DNA of 64,000 bases from Flavobacteriales bacterium UBA5040. GTDB lineage: Bacteria > Bacteroidota > Bacteroidia > Flavobacteriales > Weeksellaceae. The position numbers and the translations under genes are program-made. Under the pieces are notes generated by a model that saw only the letters and a list, made by a program, of their open reading frames with translations, made no database searches and was not told where the DNA came from. The stretch is from NCBI GenBank assembly GCA_002415135.1, contig DIBY01000009.1, positions 62,001-126,000 of the forward strand. The letters are read 5' to 3'. Shown here piece after piece: positions 43,333-51,756 of this stretch (within the stretch, counting starts at the first letter, position 1; each line of letters starts with the position of its first letter).

Positions 43333-43350
43333 CCAATAAATAAAAAAAAC

Positions 43351-44589
43351 ATGGATATATTAAGATTAATGACCGCAGGAAGCGTTGATGATGGTAAAAG
43401 TACTTTAATCGGTCGGCTATTATATGACAGCAAAAGTATTCTCGTGGATCAACTGGAAGCCTTGGAAAAACAGTCTAAAAATAAAAACTCCGACGGAATT
43501 GATTTGGCGATTCTCACCGATGGTTTGCGCGCCGAACGCGAACAGGGAATTACCATTGATGTGGCGTACCGATATTTCTCGACGCCAAACCGTAAATTTA
43601 TTATTGCAGATGCTCCGGGACACGTTCAATACACGCGTAATATGATTACAGGTGCGTCAAATTCTGATTTGATGATCATCCTGATCGATGCCCGACAAGG
43701 CGTTATTGAGCAAACCAGACGTCACAGTATTATCGCTTCTTTGTTGAAAATAAAACACGTTGTGATCGCTGTGAACAAAATGGATCTGGCGAATTACTCG
43801 GAAGAAGTTTTTGAAAATATTAAAACTGATTATCTGCAAATTGCCCAGAAATTAAACCTCAGCAATATTCAGTTTTTCCCGATCTCGGCTTTGGATGGCG
43901 ATAATATTGTAGATCGTTCTACGAAAATGCCTTGGTTTCAAGAAAGTTCTTTGTTAGAATATTTAGAGCAAGTCGAAATTAATAAAGAAATCAATCTGGA
44001 AGATACACGCTTTCAGGTACAATTTGTTATCCGTCCTCAAACAGAAGAACTCCACGATTATCGAGGTTATGCGGGAGAAATCGTAAGCGGCGTTTATAAA
44101 AAAGGTGACCGGATCAAAGTCCTTCCACAAAATATTGAAACCACTATTTCCAAAGTTGAAACAGGTGGAAAAGAAGTCGACGAGGTTTTTGCACCTCAAC
44201 CCGCGGTAATTCATATTGAAGATGACATCGATATTTCGCGTGGTGATTATTTTGTAAAGGTGGATCAAATTCCGACTGTGGCTAATGAATTCCAAGCATT
44301 AGTTTGCTGGATGGATCATAAGGAATTAGTTCCCGGAAATAAATATTTTCTTCAGCACCGAAGTAAGTTGATTAGAACTATTGTCAAAGAAATCGATTAT
44401 CAATTAGATGTTAATTCATTAGAGAAAACTCCTACTGATTCGGTAAAATTGAATGAAGTGGTTAAAGTTACTTTAAAAACTGCGAGTCCTTTAGTATTTG
44501 ATTCTTTTGAGAAAAACAAAGGAACAGGAAGTGCGATTTTAATTGATGAAACCAGCAATTCTACTGTTGGTGCCGTAATGATTCTATAA
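43351..44589 (+). CDS. cysN: Sulfate adenylyltransferase subunit 1 (GTPase)
   Basis: I choose the ATG at 43351 (MDILRLMTAGSVDDGKST), since the 24 upstream codons from 43279 lie in an inverted repeat; length 412. G-protein motifs: GSVDDGKST (P-loop), DAPGHVQYTRNM and NKMDLA. GTP hydrolysis drives APS synthesis with CysD. There is no C-terminal APS kinase (CysC) domain, in line with an APS-type CysH. Confidence 0.96.
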   Translation: MDILRLMTAGSVDDGKSTLIGRLLYDSKSILVDQLEALEKQSKNKNSDGIDLAILTDGLRAEREQGITIDVAYRYFSTPNRKFIIADAPGHVQYTRNMITGASNSDLMIILIDARQGVIEQTRRHSIIASLLKIKHVVIAVNKMDLANYSEEVFENIKTDYLQIAQKLNLSNIQFFPISALDGDNIVDRSTKMPWFQESSLLEYLEQVEINKEINLEDTRFQVQFVIRPQTEELHDYRGYAGEIVSGVYKKGDRIKVLPQNIETTISKVETGGKEVDEVFAPQPAVIHIEDDIDISRGDYFVKVDQIPTVANEFQALVCWMDHKELVPGNKYFLQHRSKLIRTIVKEIDYQLDVNSLEKTPTDSVKLNEVVKVTLKTASPLVFDSFEKNKGTGSAILIDETSNSTVGAVMIL

Positions 44590-44592
44590 TTC

Positions 44593-46119
44593 ATGAGCGA
44601 AATTCAACCTAATAATATGCATCCGCTATTCCTAAATTTGGAACGGATTCCCGTATTATTGGTTGGACATGATGAATTGATTTTCAGAGCAGTAAAGCAA
44701 ATCTGCCGAAATTCCATCAATTGCAAAATCAAAATTTTTGATGAAAACATTTCAGAAGAATTAATTGAATTTTCTTCGGACAAAGCCAACATCATGCTTT
44801 TCCATCGGAAAATGGGAGAAGATGATCCACAGGATTTTGGCTTATTAATTATTTCTACTGAAGATCACGAATACGAAGAACATCTTCTTCAACTTTCTCA
44901 TAATAAAAACATCCTAATCAATGTTATCGGGAAACCACAGATCAGTGATTTCTCTTTGGTTTCGGTCATTAAAAAAGAAAATATAAAACTGGGAATTTCT
45001 TCCAATGATTATTCACCAGAAGTTCAGGAAAGAATTAATAGAATTATCGAACACAGCATTCCATCTGACCTCGAAGAGTTTATTGTAAAGTTGAAATTCG
45101 CCTACAAAAACCCTTTAATGAACCGGGAAGATGAATTGAAATCGCTCGATGCGATCACGGCTAATTATCTTGATCAAAAACAAAAACATCCACTCGCAGA
45201 TTCTGAATTCGAAAATTTAGAGAAAATCACGAAAGCAGTTCGCCGTCGTTCTAATATCTATCTGGGAATTATCGGCGTGCTGGTTTTAATCGGCGTTCTT
45301 TCTTATCTTGTTTTTGAATTTCAATTATTACCAGATATCAACCAATTTCTAAATGCGGACAACCATATTTTCTATAAAATGCTGGCGGTTGGTTTCATCG
45401 CAGAATTGGTGGTTGGAAGCACGGGAATGGGTTACGGAATTATTTGCACCACGATTCTTTTAATGCTGAATATTGCACCTCCTATCATTAGTGCAAGTAT
45501 TCACTCGGCAGAAACATTTACCTCTGCAGCGGGAAGTATCAGTCATTTCAGGCTGAAGAATGTGAATATGAAGTTGGTAAAAGCCTTGGCAATTCCAGCA
45601 ATTATTGGAGCGGTTATCGGCGCATTATCACTCACCTATTTTGGACAACATTATGCGCATATTGTAAAACCAATTATTTCCTGCTACACTTTATATCTCG
45701 GAATTAATATTTTACGAAACGCTTTTAAAAATAATAGAAAGAAAAAACGAATTCAGAAATCTGGTCGAAGTATTAAAGTCTTAGGATTATTTGGTGGATT
45801 TGTTGATTCATTTAGCGGCGGTGGTTGGGGACCAATTGTTACCGGAACCTTATTAAAAGATGGACGAACACCAAGATATGTGATTGGGAGTTCTACCCTA
45901 TCCAAATTTATTTTGACGATTACCAGTGCGATTACTTTTGTTATAACAATTGGTATTCAGCATTGGAATATTGTCCTCGGACTTTTGATTGGCGGAATTG
46001 TAACGGCACCATTCGCAGCGATGCTTACAAGCAAAATACCGATTAAGAAAATGTTTGTGGTAATTGGTATTCTTATTATTACTTTGAGTATGATTTCGAT
46101 TGTAAAATCATTGACTTAA
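44593..46119 (+). CDS. Siroheme-synthase-like domain fused to a TauE/SafE-type transporter
   Basis: A 508-residue fusion that begins four bases after cysN. Residues ~8-205 resemble the N-terminal half of CysG/Met8 (precorrin-2 dehydrogenase; HPLFLNLERIPVLLVG), but the glycine-rich NAD motif is lost (VGHDELIF) . From ~220, a TSUP/TauE/SafE permease follows with about eight helices, including GSTGMGYGI and FVDSFSGGGWGPIVTG. TSUP proteins move sulphite, sulphate or sulphonates. Membership in the cys operon suggests sulphate uptake or sulphite export. The N-domain may bind a tetrapyrrole or act as a sensor. Confidence 0.82.
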   Translation: MSEIQPNNMHPLFLNLERIPVLLVGHDELIFRAVKQICRNSINCKIKIFDENISEELIEFSSDKANIMLFHRKMGEDDPQDFGLLIISTEDHEYEEHLLQLSHNKNILINVIGKPQISDFSLVSVIKKENIKLGISSNDYSPEVQERINRIIEHSIPSDLEEFIVKLKFAYKNPLMNREDELKSLDAITANYLDQKQKHPLADSEFENLEKITKAVRRRSNIYLGIIGVLVLIGVLSYLVFEFQLLPDINQFLNADNHIFYKMLAVGFIAELVVGSTGMGYGIICTTILLMLNIAPPIISASIHSAETFTSAAGSISHFRLKNVNMKLVKALAIPAIIGAVIGALSLTYFGQHYAHIVKPIISCYTLYLGINILRNAFKNNRKKKRIQKSGRSIKVLGLFGGFVDSFSGGGWGPIVTGTLLKDGRTPRYVIGSSTLSKFILTITSAITFVITIGIQHWNIVLGLLIGGIVTAPFAAMLTSKIPIKKMFVVIGILIITLSMISIVKSLT

Positions 46120-46134
46120 CAACATGTATTTTTA

Positions 46135-46306
46135 AACCACATAAGTCACAAAAGTTTTTGATGAGTGAAGTTGAAAATGATACTGCTGAAAAGTACACAA
46201 AATATTCGTTTAAAATTTTGAACCACAAAAGTCACAAAAGTTTCTATTGATTGAAGTTTAAAATAATACTGCTGAAAAGCTCACAAAATATCGAACGAAA
46301 AAAAAA
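46135..46306 (+). repeat. Tandem 86-base duplication carrying repeat ends
   Basis: Two copies, starting at 46135 and 46221, begin AACCACATAAGTCACAAAAG and AACCACAAAAGTCACAAAAG, and share ATACTGCTGAAAAG and CACAAAATAT near their ends. The starts belong to the palindromic element family at 5075-5208. No gene is present. Confidence 0.75.
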
Positions 46307-46328
46307 CCTTCCATTACAGAAGGTTTTT
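46296..46328. terminator. Bidirectional terminator between TauE fusion and lipoprotein genes
   Basis: AAAACCTTC and GAAGGTTTT pair around a 7-base loop, with an A-run to the left and a T-run to the right, between convergent genes. Confidence 0.8.
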
Positions 46329-46409
46329 AAATATATTTTGCAACAATTGAACTTGTTACCAATTTCGTGGATTACCATTTAAATAAATAAAGGACTCTTT
46401 TAAATTGAT

Positions 46410-46847
46410 TTAATGCTGATAAGAAATACTATCCGACGGTTTCCCTCTGTTGTATTTTTTAATATAAATCAACTTCCCTTTTTCATTATAATGTTTCCAA
46501 TCTCCAGCATAAAACCAATGTATATAATCATCGGTAATTTCAGTTTTAGATTGACCTTTTATTTTCACTTTTCCATTAGTATGGAAAATTTTTGTTTTGA
46601 TTAAATCTTTTCGATAAGCGTCTTTTTGAAATTGTACTCCATTAATGGTAGTTTTCCAGACGCCTACTTTTATCCCTTTTCTATATTTTCCTTTAGAAAC
46701 ATAATTTCCTTGTTCCGTGGAATTAGATTCTACCCATTTACCCTCTCTTTTTTGAATCTTGTCTTCCTTTACATATTGATTAATTTTGACTGGAGCGCAA
46801 GACACAAGTGAGATTGTTAATGATAAAAGAAAATACTTGAGATTCAT
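46410..46847 (-). CDS. Lipoprotein with MORN-like (YwqK-type) repeats
   Basis: A 145-residue protein with a lipoprotein signal: hydrophobic run and lipobox cysteine C17 (SLVSC-APVK). The body has repeats of the form GKWVESNS, GVWKTTINGVQFQKDAY and GDWKHYNEKGKLIYIKKYNRGKP, matching the MORN_2/YwqK style. Such domains are structural. It begins four bases after kbl and may be co-transcribed with it. Function is unknown. Confidence 0.72.
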   Translation of the reverse strand: MNLKYFLLSLTISLVSCAPVKINQYVKEDKIQKREGKWVESNSTEQGNYVSKGKYRKGIKVGVWKTTINGVQFQKDAYRKDLIKTKIFHTNGKVKIKGQSKTEITDDYIHWFYAGDWKHYNEKGKLIYIKKYNRGKPSDSISYQH

Positions 46848-46851
46848 ACAT

Positions 46852-48045
46852 TTAAATAACTCCTAAGTCCTTTCCTACTTTTTCAAACGCTGCAATCGCT
46901 TTGTCTAAGTGCTCTCTGGTGTGAGACGCAGAAAGTTGAACTCTGATTCTGGCTTTCCCTTTTGGTACCACCGGAAAGAAAAATCCGATCACGTAAATTC
47001 CTTCTTCCATTAAATGTTCTGCCATTTTTTGAGCTAAAGGGGCATCGTATAACATTACTGGAACAATCGCTGCTTCGCCGTCAGGAATGTCAAAACCTTT
47101 GGCTTTCATTTCTTTTCTGAAGTATTCTGCATTTTCCATTACCTGATCTCTCAAACTGGTGTCGTCAGAAATCATATCTAAAACTTTTATTGCAGCACCA
47201 ACGATTCCGGGAGCCAAAGAATTCGAGAATAAATAAGGTCTTGAACGCTGTCTCAACATATCGATGATCTCTTTTTTACCAGAAGTAAATCCACCCAACG
47301 CGCCGCCTAAAGCTTTTCCTAAAGTAGAAGTAATGATATCTACTCTACCCATTACATCATTAGCTTCGTGAGTTCCACGGCCGGTTTTACCAATAAATCC
47401 GGTTGCGTGCGAATCATCAACCATTACCAAACAGTCGTATTTATCCGCCAAATCGCAAAGCCCTTTTAAATCTGCTACAATTCCGTCCATAGAGAAAACA
47501 CCATCTGTTACGATGATTTTAAAACGGTGGTCTTTTTTGGAAGCCTCGATAAGCTGCTCTTCCAAATCTGCCATGTTATTATTCTTGTAACGGTATCTGG
47601 CTGCTTTACACAAACGAACACCATCAATAATCGAAGCGTGGTTTAATTCATCAGAAATAATTGCATCCTGATCAGTGAATAAAGGTTCGAAAACTCCACC
47701 ATTTGCGTCAAAACATGCAGCATATAAAATCGTGTCTTCTAAACCTAGAAAACCAGAGATTTTTGCTTCTAATTCTTTATGAATGTCCTGAGTTCCACAA
47801 ATGAAACGTACCGAAGACATTCCGTAGCCGTGGCTTTCGATCATGTCCTGAGAAGCTTTCATCACTTCTTTATTATTCGACAATCCCAAATAGTTATTGG
47901 CGCAAAAATTTAAGAGTGTTTTTCCGTTGGCTTCAATCACTGCAGATTGCTGTGAAGTGATGATTCGCTCGTTTTTGAACAAGCCGTCATTTTTAATATT
48001 TTGAAGTTCGCTCTGTAAATTTTCCAGATAATTTTTAGAAATCAT
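46852..48045 (-). CDS. kbl: Glycine C-acetyltransferase (2-amino-3-ketobutyrate CoA ligase)
   Basis: A 397-residue alpha-oxoamine synthase of fold type I with the PLP lysine in ITSTLGKALGGALGGF and the signatures FCANNYLGLSNN and VMVDDSHATGFIGKTGRGT. Kbl cleaves 2-amino-3-ketobutyrate with CoA to glycine and acetyl-CoA in threonine breakdown. The matching threonine dehydrogenase is not in the window. Length is as expected. Confidence 0.94.
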   Translation of the reverse strand: MISKNYLENLQSELQNIKNDGLFKNERIITSQQSAVIEANGKTLLNFCANNYLGLSNNKEVMKASQDMIESHGYGMSSVRFICGTQDIHKELEAKISGFLGLEDTILYAACFDANGGVFEPLFTDQDAIISDELNHASIIDGVRLCKAARYRYKNNNMADLEEQLIEASKKDHRFKIIVTDGVFSMDGIVADLKGLCDLADKYDCLVMVDDSHATGFIGKTGRGTHEANDVMGRVDIITSTLGKALGGALGGFTSGKKEIIDMLRQRSRPYLFSNSLAPGIVGAAIKVLDMISDDTSLRDQVMENAEYFRKEMKAKGFDIPDGEAAIVPVMLYDAPLAQKMAEHLMEEGIYVIGFFFPVVPKGKARIRVQLSASHTREHLDKAIAAFEKVGKDLGVI

Positions 48046-48073
48046 ATTTAATTATTTTGAATCGCTAAAATAC

Positions 48074-48101
48074 GAAAAAAAGCACTCTTTGAAGTGCTTT
48101 T
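48074..48101 (-). terminator. Terminator after the M1 peptidase gene
   Basis: AAAAGCACT and AGTGCTTTT pair around a 6-base loop; the minus-strand continuation is T-rich. Confidence 0.8.
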
Positions 48102-48142
48102 CTAATATTGATATTGTTAACATAAGGTTAAACTTAAGTTGA

Positions 48143-50074
48143 TTATTGTTTTATAAATTTCAAATTTTTATCAGCAATTTTTAATAGATAAATTCCTTTC
48201 GGAAGTGCGCTCACACTCACTGAATATTTTGAAGAAAGCGTTCCTGACTTTACTAATTTACCATCAACACTAAAAATCTTATAAGCTTCTTCTTTAGTAA
48301 TTCCAGCTACAGACAGTTGGTCTTTCACAGGATTCGGATAGATTCTAATTTCCGCAGTTGAAACGTCATTAACTGCTAAGATTCCGGTATCTTTCGTGAC
48401 CGTTGAATTTTTGGTAATGATTTGATTTTCATAATTAAACTGTACTGAAGATACATTGAAAGTGAGCGCTTCGGCAAAATTTTGATTGTTTGAATTATTA
48501 TTTAAAACCAGATAAGCAACTTCACCCGCAGTTCCGGTTACTTTAATAGGCAAAGGCATTTCAAAGAAACTGACCGATGAATTACTTTGCGTTTGACCTA
48601 CTTTAAAACGGATAACTTTATCTGGTGTTTGATTCCATTTAATTTGATAAGTCGGATATCCCTGACCGTAAATCCAATCGTTGAAAAATTCGGTAAAATC
48701 TGTTCCTGTAGATTGTATTAATGAAGTCTTTAAATCATCTGTTCTCACATAATTATAAGCTAGATTTGGACGGGCATGATAATCTTTTAAAGCTTGATAA
48801 AAAACGGCATCTCCTAAAATCCATTTCATCATTCTTAAAACGTATCCACCTTTTGCATAACTTAAACGTCCACTAAAAACAACATTGTTATTTCCTAAAT
48901 TAGCATCAGCAACATATACGCTGCCGCCCGTGGAATCTGTAATGTAATTCATTTCTGACAAAAGATAACTCATAAACTGACTGTTGCTCATCAATAACTT
49001 TTCATTGGCAAGATGTTGACCGTAGGTTGCAAATCCTTCATTAAGCCAAATGTCATTCCAGGCGCCACAAGTTATTTTATCACCAAACCATTGATGGGCC
49101 AATTCATGCGCAATCAGACTTTTACCAAAAGAACCCATTGATGACATGGTCGCATGTTCCATACCGCCGCCCCAGCCAAACTGCATGTGTCCGTATTTTT
49201 CGTTTCTGTAAGGATAAGGACCGAAATAATCTTCGAATACCGTCATGATATTTTTGGTCCAGTTAATATTAGCCATCGTTGTGCTATTCGCTGCGGTAGA
49301 AGGATAAACGTAATTCACAAAGGGAAAAGGCGGACTTCCCATGGTATCATTAAATTTGGTGTAATTGGTAATTCCAAGTGCAATCAAATAAGCCGGAATA
49401 GGATAATTGGTTTGCCAGAAAGTCAGCTTTTTATTTCCTGGTAAAGTTGTTTCAGAAAATAATTTCCCGTTAGAAGCGACATTGTATTGAGAAGGTGTTG
49501 TGATTTTAATATCCACTTTTTCTATTTTGTCATTCATACTTTGCTTAGTGGGAAACCATTCCTGAGCACCATAAGGTTCCGAAAGCGTGTAAAGTACTGG
49601 TGTTCCATTTTGGGTAGAAGTAGTAAATGCATCGCCGGCACTTCCAGAAATATCAGGAGATCCAGAATATTTAATCGATAAAGAATCAATAGTAGAAGCA
49701 ATTAGCGCAGTTGGGAAATCAATTTTTATTTCCTTGGTTGGCAACTGCGTAAACGTAAGATTGGTGCCGTGGTATTTTACTTCAGAAACCGTCAAGACAT
49801 TAGAGAAATCGAAATAGATACTCGATATATTTTGGTTCGGAACGAAATGGCTTGTCACCGTTCCGCTTACAAAAAATTGCGCTGGATCTAAGTCTAAATC
49901 TAAACGTTGGTATTTTAAATCATAATTCAAAGTGTTTGGATTCACATTGTAATTAATCATTTTAGCATATCGTTGAGATTCATTACGAATCATACTCTTT
50001 CTTTCTGCTTCTTCGTTTTGAGCGAAAACATGTGCAAAAGATAATATTAAAGCAAGTGTATAAAAATGTTTCAT
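48143..50074 (-). CDS. M1 family aminopeptidase with T9SS sorting domain
   Basis: I place the start at the ATG at 50074, which gives a signal peptide (MKHFYTLALILSFAHVFAQ); the longer frame from a TTG at 50116 puts 14 codons before it. Length 643. M1 motifs: substrate-binding GGGMEH (302-307) and the zinc site H323-E324-x2-H327 with E346 in NEGFATY. The last ~75 residues (IRIYPNPVKDQL onward) form a T9SS type A sorting domain. It is likely a secreted aminopeptidase. Confidence 0.93.
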   Translation of the reverse strand: MKHFYTLALILSFAHVFAQNEEAERKSMIRNESQRYAKMINYNVNPNTLNYDLKYQRLDLDLDPAQFFVSGTVTSHFVPNQNISSIYFDFSNVLTVSEVKYHGTNLTFTQLPTKEIKIDFPTALIASTIDSLSIKYSGSPDISGSAGDAFTTSTQNGTPVLYTLSEPYGAQEWFPTKQSMNDKIEKVDIKITTPSQYNVASNGKLFSETTLPGNKKLTFWQTNYPIPAYLIALGITNYTKFNDTMGSPPFPFVNYVYPSTAANSTTMANINWTKNIMTVFEDYFGPYPYRNEKYGHMQFGWGGGMEHATMSSMGSFGKSLIAHELAHQWFGDKITCGAWNDIWLNEGFATYGQHLANEKLLMSNSQFMSYLLSEMNYITDSTGGSVYVADANLGNNNVVFSGRLSYAKGGYVLRMMKWILGDAVFYQALKDYHARPNLAYNYVRTDDLKTSLIQSTGTDFTEFFNDWIYGQGYPTYQIKWNQTPDKVIRFKVGQTQSNSSVSFFEMPLPIKVTGTAGEVAYLVLNNNSNNQNFAEALTFNVSSVQFNYENQIITKNSTVTKDTGILAVNDVSTAEIRIYPNPVKDQLSVAGITKEEAYKIFSVDGKLVKSGTLSSKYSVSVSALPKGIYLLKIADKNLKFIKQ

Positions 50075-50100
50075 TTCTTCAATTATTAGTGCATAAAGAT

Positions 50101-50132
50101 AAAAAAAACCTTTCAATAATTATTAAAAGGTT
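50101..50132 (-). terminator. Weak terminator after the PBP4 gene
   Basis: AACCTTT and AAAGGTT flank a 12-base AT-rich loop; the minus-strand continuation is a T-run (TTTTTTTT). Confidence 0.55.
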
Positions 50133-50154
50133 AATTTATTTATGAAATAAAGAT

Positions 50155-51606
50155 TTATAGATTCAAGGTCGGCTCCAGGATTTGTTCCATTTTGCTTTTC
50201 ACTTGATCTACAGAACCTGCATAATTATTAATAAGCAATGAGAAAACCAAGGTTTTACCAGAATTCGTTTTCATATAACCAGCCAAGGTTTTTACTTTAT
50301 TTAAAGTTCCTGTCTTTGCAAATATCTGTCCGTTTCCAGCATCGTAAAACATTCTTTTTAATGTTCCTGTTTGTCCACCAATTGGTAAACTTTCCTGAAA
50401 AGTTTTGTAATATTTTTCATTCATTAGATTCGCTAAAAATTTTACTTGAGAAATCGGTGTTACCACATTACTTCTGGAAAGACCGCTTCCGTCATAATAG
50501 TTTAAACCTTCAGTCTCAAAACCAACTGATTTTAAATGGTTGTTTACTACTTTTCTACCAGATTCTAATGTTTGATCACCTAACTTCTGAAATCCAACCA
50601 TTCTCAAAGTCGCTTCTGCTAAAGCATTATCGCTGTGTTGATTGGTATACATGATGATTTCTGCTAAAGTCGGCGATTGATAATTGGTGATCACTTCTCT
50701 TCTTTCAGGATTAGGATCTGTTACTCTCGTTACCACTTTTCCAATTACGGGCAGACCACTTTTTAACATCGTAGCTCTTAAGTTATTGGCTAAATAAGCG
50801 GGAGCATCCGGCATTTTTGTAGTCAAATATGCGCCCTCAAATTTATCTGCGTAAACCATCTGTCCAATGTATGGAGAGATGTAGTAGAAGTTTTTATTTT
50901 CAGAAAACGGATTTGATTTCTTAGCTATCAGCTTTTCATTTTCAGGGTTAATTTCATGAGTTGTTCCAACAGGCAAATAGTAATTTCCGTTTTCTAACCA
51001 GACGATACTTTCCGGTAAAAGCTGAGTTTTATTTACTTTAAAAACAGCAGTTTGGATGATGATATCACCATTAATTTTGGTAATTCCTTTGTCTTTTGTT
51101 GCTGCAATAAAATCAGAAATAATTGTTCTATAAGAATTTGCTCCTGCTTTATTGGTACCTAATGATGGATCACCACTACCGACGATGTATAAATTTCCGT
51201 TAAGCACTCCGTCTTCAATCGCTCCGGAATATTCTAACTGCGTCATCCACCTGAAGTTTTCCCCTAAAAGATTCATAGCCGTTTCTGTAGTCAACAATTT
51301 CGTTGTAGAAGCAGGAATCAAGGAAGCGTTTTCATTATAAGAACTGATCACTTTTTTGGTTTTGGGATCATAAACGACAAAACCCCAGTTTGCATTTCGC
51401 AAAACAGGATCATTCATCATTGAATTCAATTTGATGTCTACGAGTTCTTTTGCACTTAAAAGCTTTTCAGAGCTTTCTTTTGATATACTGGAATTTTGGC
51501 TTTCGAAGGATTGAGGATAATTGGAAGAAGTGAAAGTTCCCTGCGCAAATACAAATGAGGACACTGCAATTGCAGAAGAAACTAAGATTTTTTTGATGTT
51601 AATCAT
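50155..51606 (-). CDS. dacB: D-alanyl-D-alanine carboxypeptidase/endopeptidase (PBP4)
   Basis: A 483-residue protein with a signal peptide (1-21, ending FVFAQ). Penicillin-binding motifs: S100-T-T-K103 in IPASTTKLLTT, SDN in HSDNALAEA, and KTG in FAKTGTLNK. The long insertion between the first two motifs is typical of class C PBP4. It trims or opens peptidoglycan cross-links in the periplasm. It has its own promoter box at 51684-51691. Confidence 0.93.
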   Translation of the reverse strand: MINIKKILVSSAIAVSSFVFAQGTFTSSNYPQSFESQNSSISKESSEKLLSAKELVDIKLNSMMNDPVLRNANWGFVVYDPKTKKVISSYNENASLIPASTTKLLTTETAMNLLGENFRWMTQLEYSGAIEDGVLNGNLYIVGSGDPSLGTNKAGANSYRTIISDFIAATKDKGITKINGDIIIQTAVFKVNKTQLLPESIVWLENGNYYLPVGTTHEINPENEKLIAKKSNPFSENKNFYYISPYIGQMVYADKFEGAYLTTKMPDAPAYLANNLRATMLKSGLPVIGKVVTRVTDPNPERREVITNYQSPTLAEIIMYTNQHSDNALAEATLRMVGFQKLGDQTLESGRKVVNNHLKSVGFETEGLNYYDGSGLSRSNVVTPISQVKFLANLMNEKYYKTFQESLPIGGQTGTLKRMFYDAGNGQIFAKTGTLNKVKTLAGYMKTNSGKTLVFSLLINNYAGSVDQVKSKMEQILEPTLNL

Positions 51607-51683
51607 TTAATTTTATTATTTGATTATCGATTTAATGTTAAGCTAAAGCAAGAAGATCCTGCACAAAACATCTTTTAAACGTT

Positions 51684-51691
51684 CAAAAATA
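51684..51691 (-). promoter_or_regulatory. Promoter -7 box of dacB
   Basis: TATTTTTG on the minus strand, about 78 bases before the dacB ATG. No good TTG at the -33 spacing. Confidence 0.45.
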
Positions 51692-51756
51692 TAAAATATT
51701 GTTGGAAGACAGTCCCTTACCTACTATAAAAACGTGGTAATAACTGTTAAACTTTG

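Noticed and set aside
50238..50654. 138-codon plus-strand frame
   Set aside because: Antisense to the PBP4 gene, whose active-site motifs are intact.
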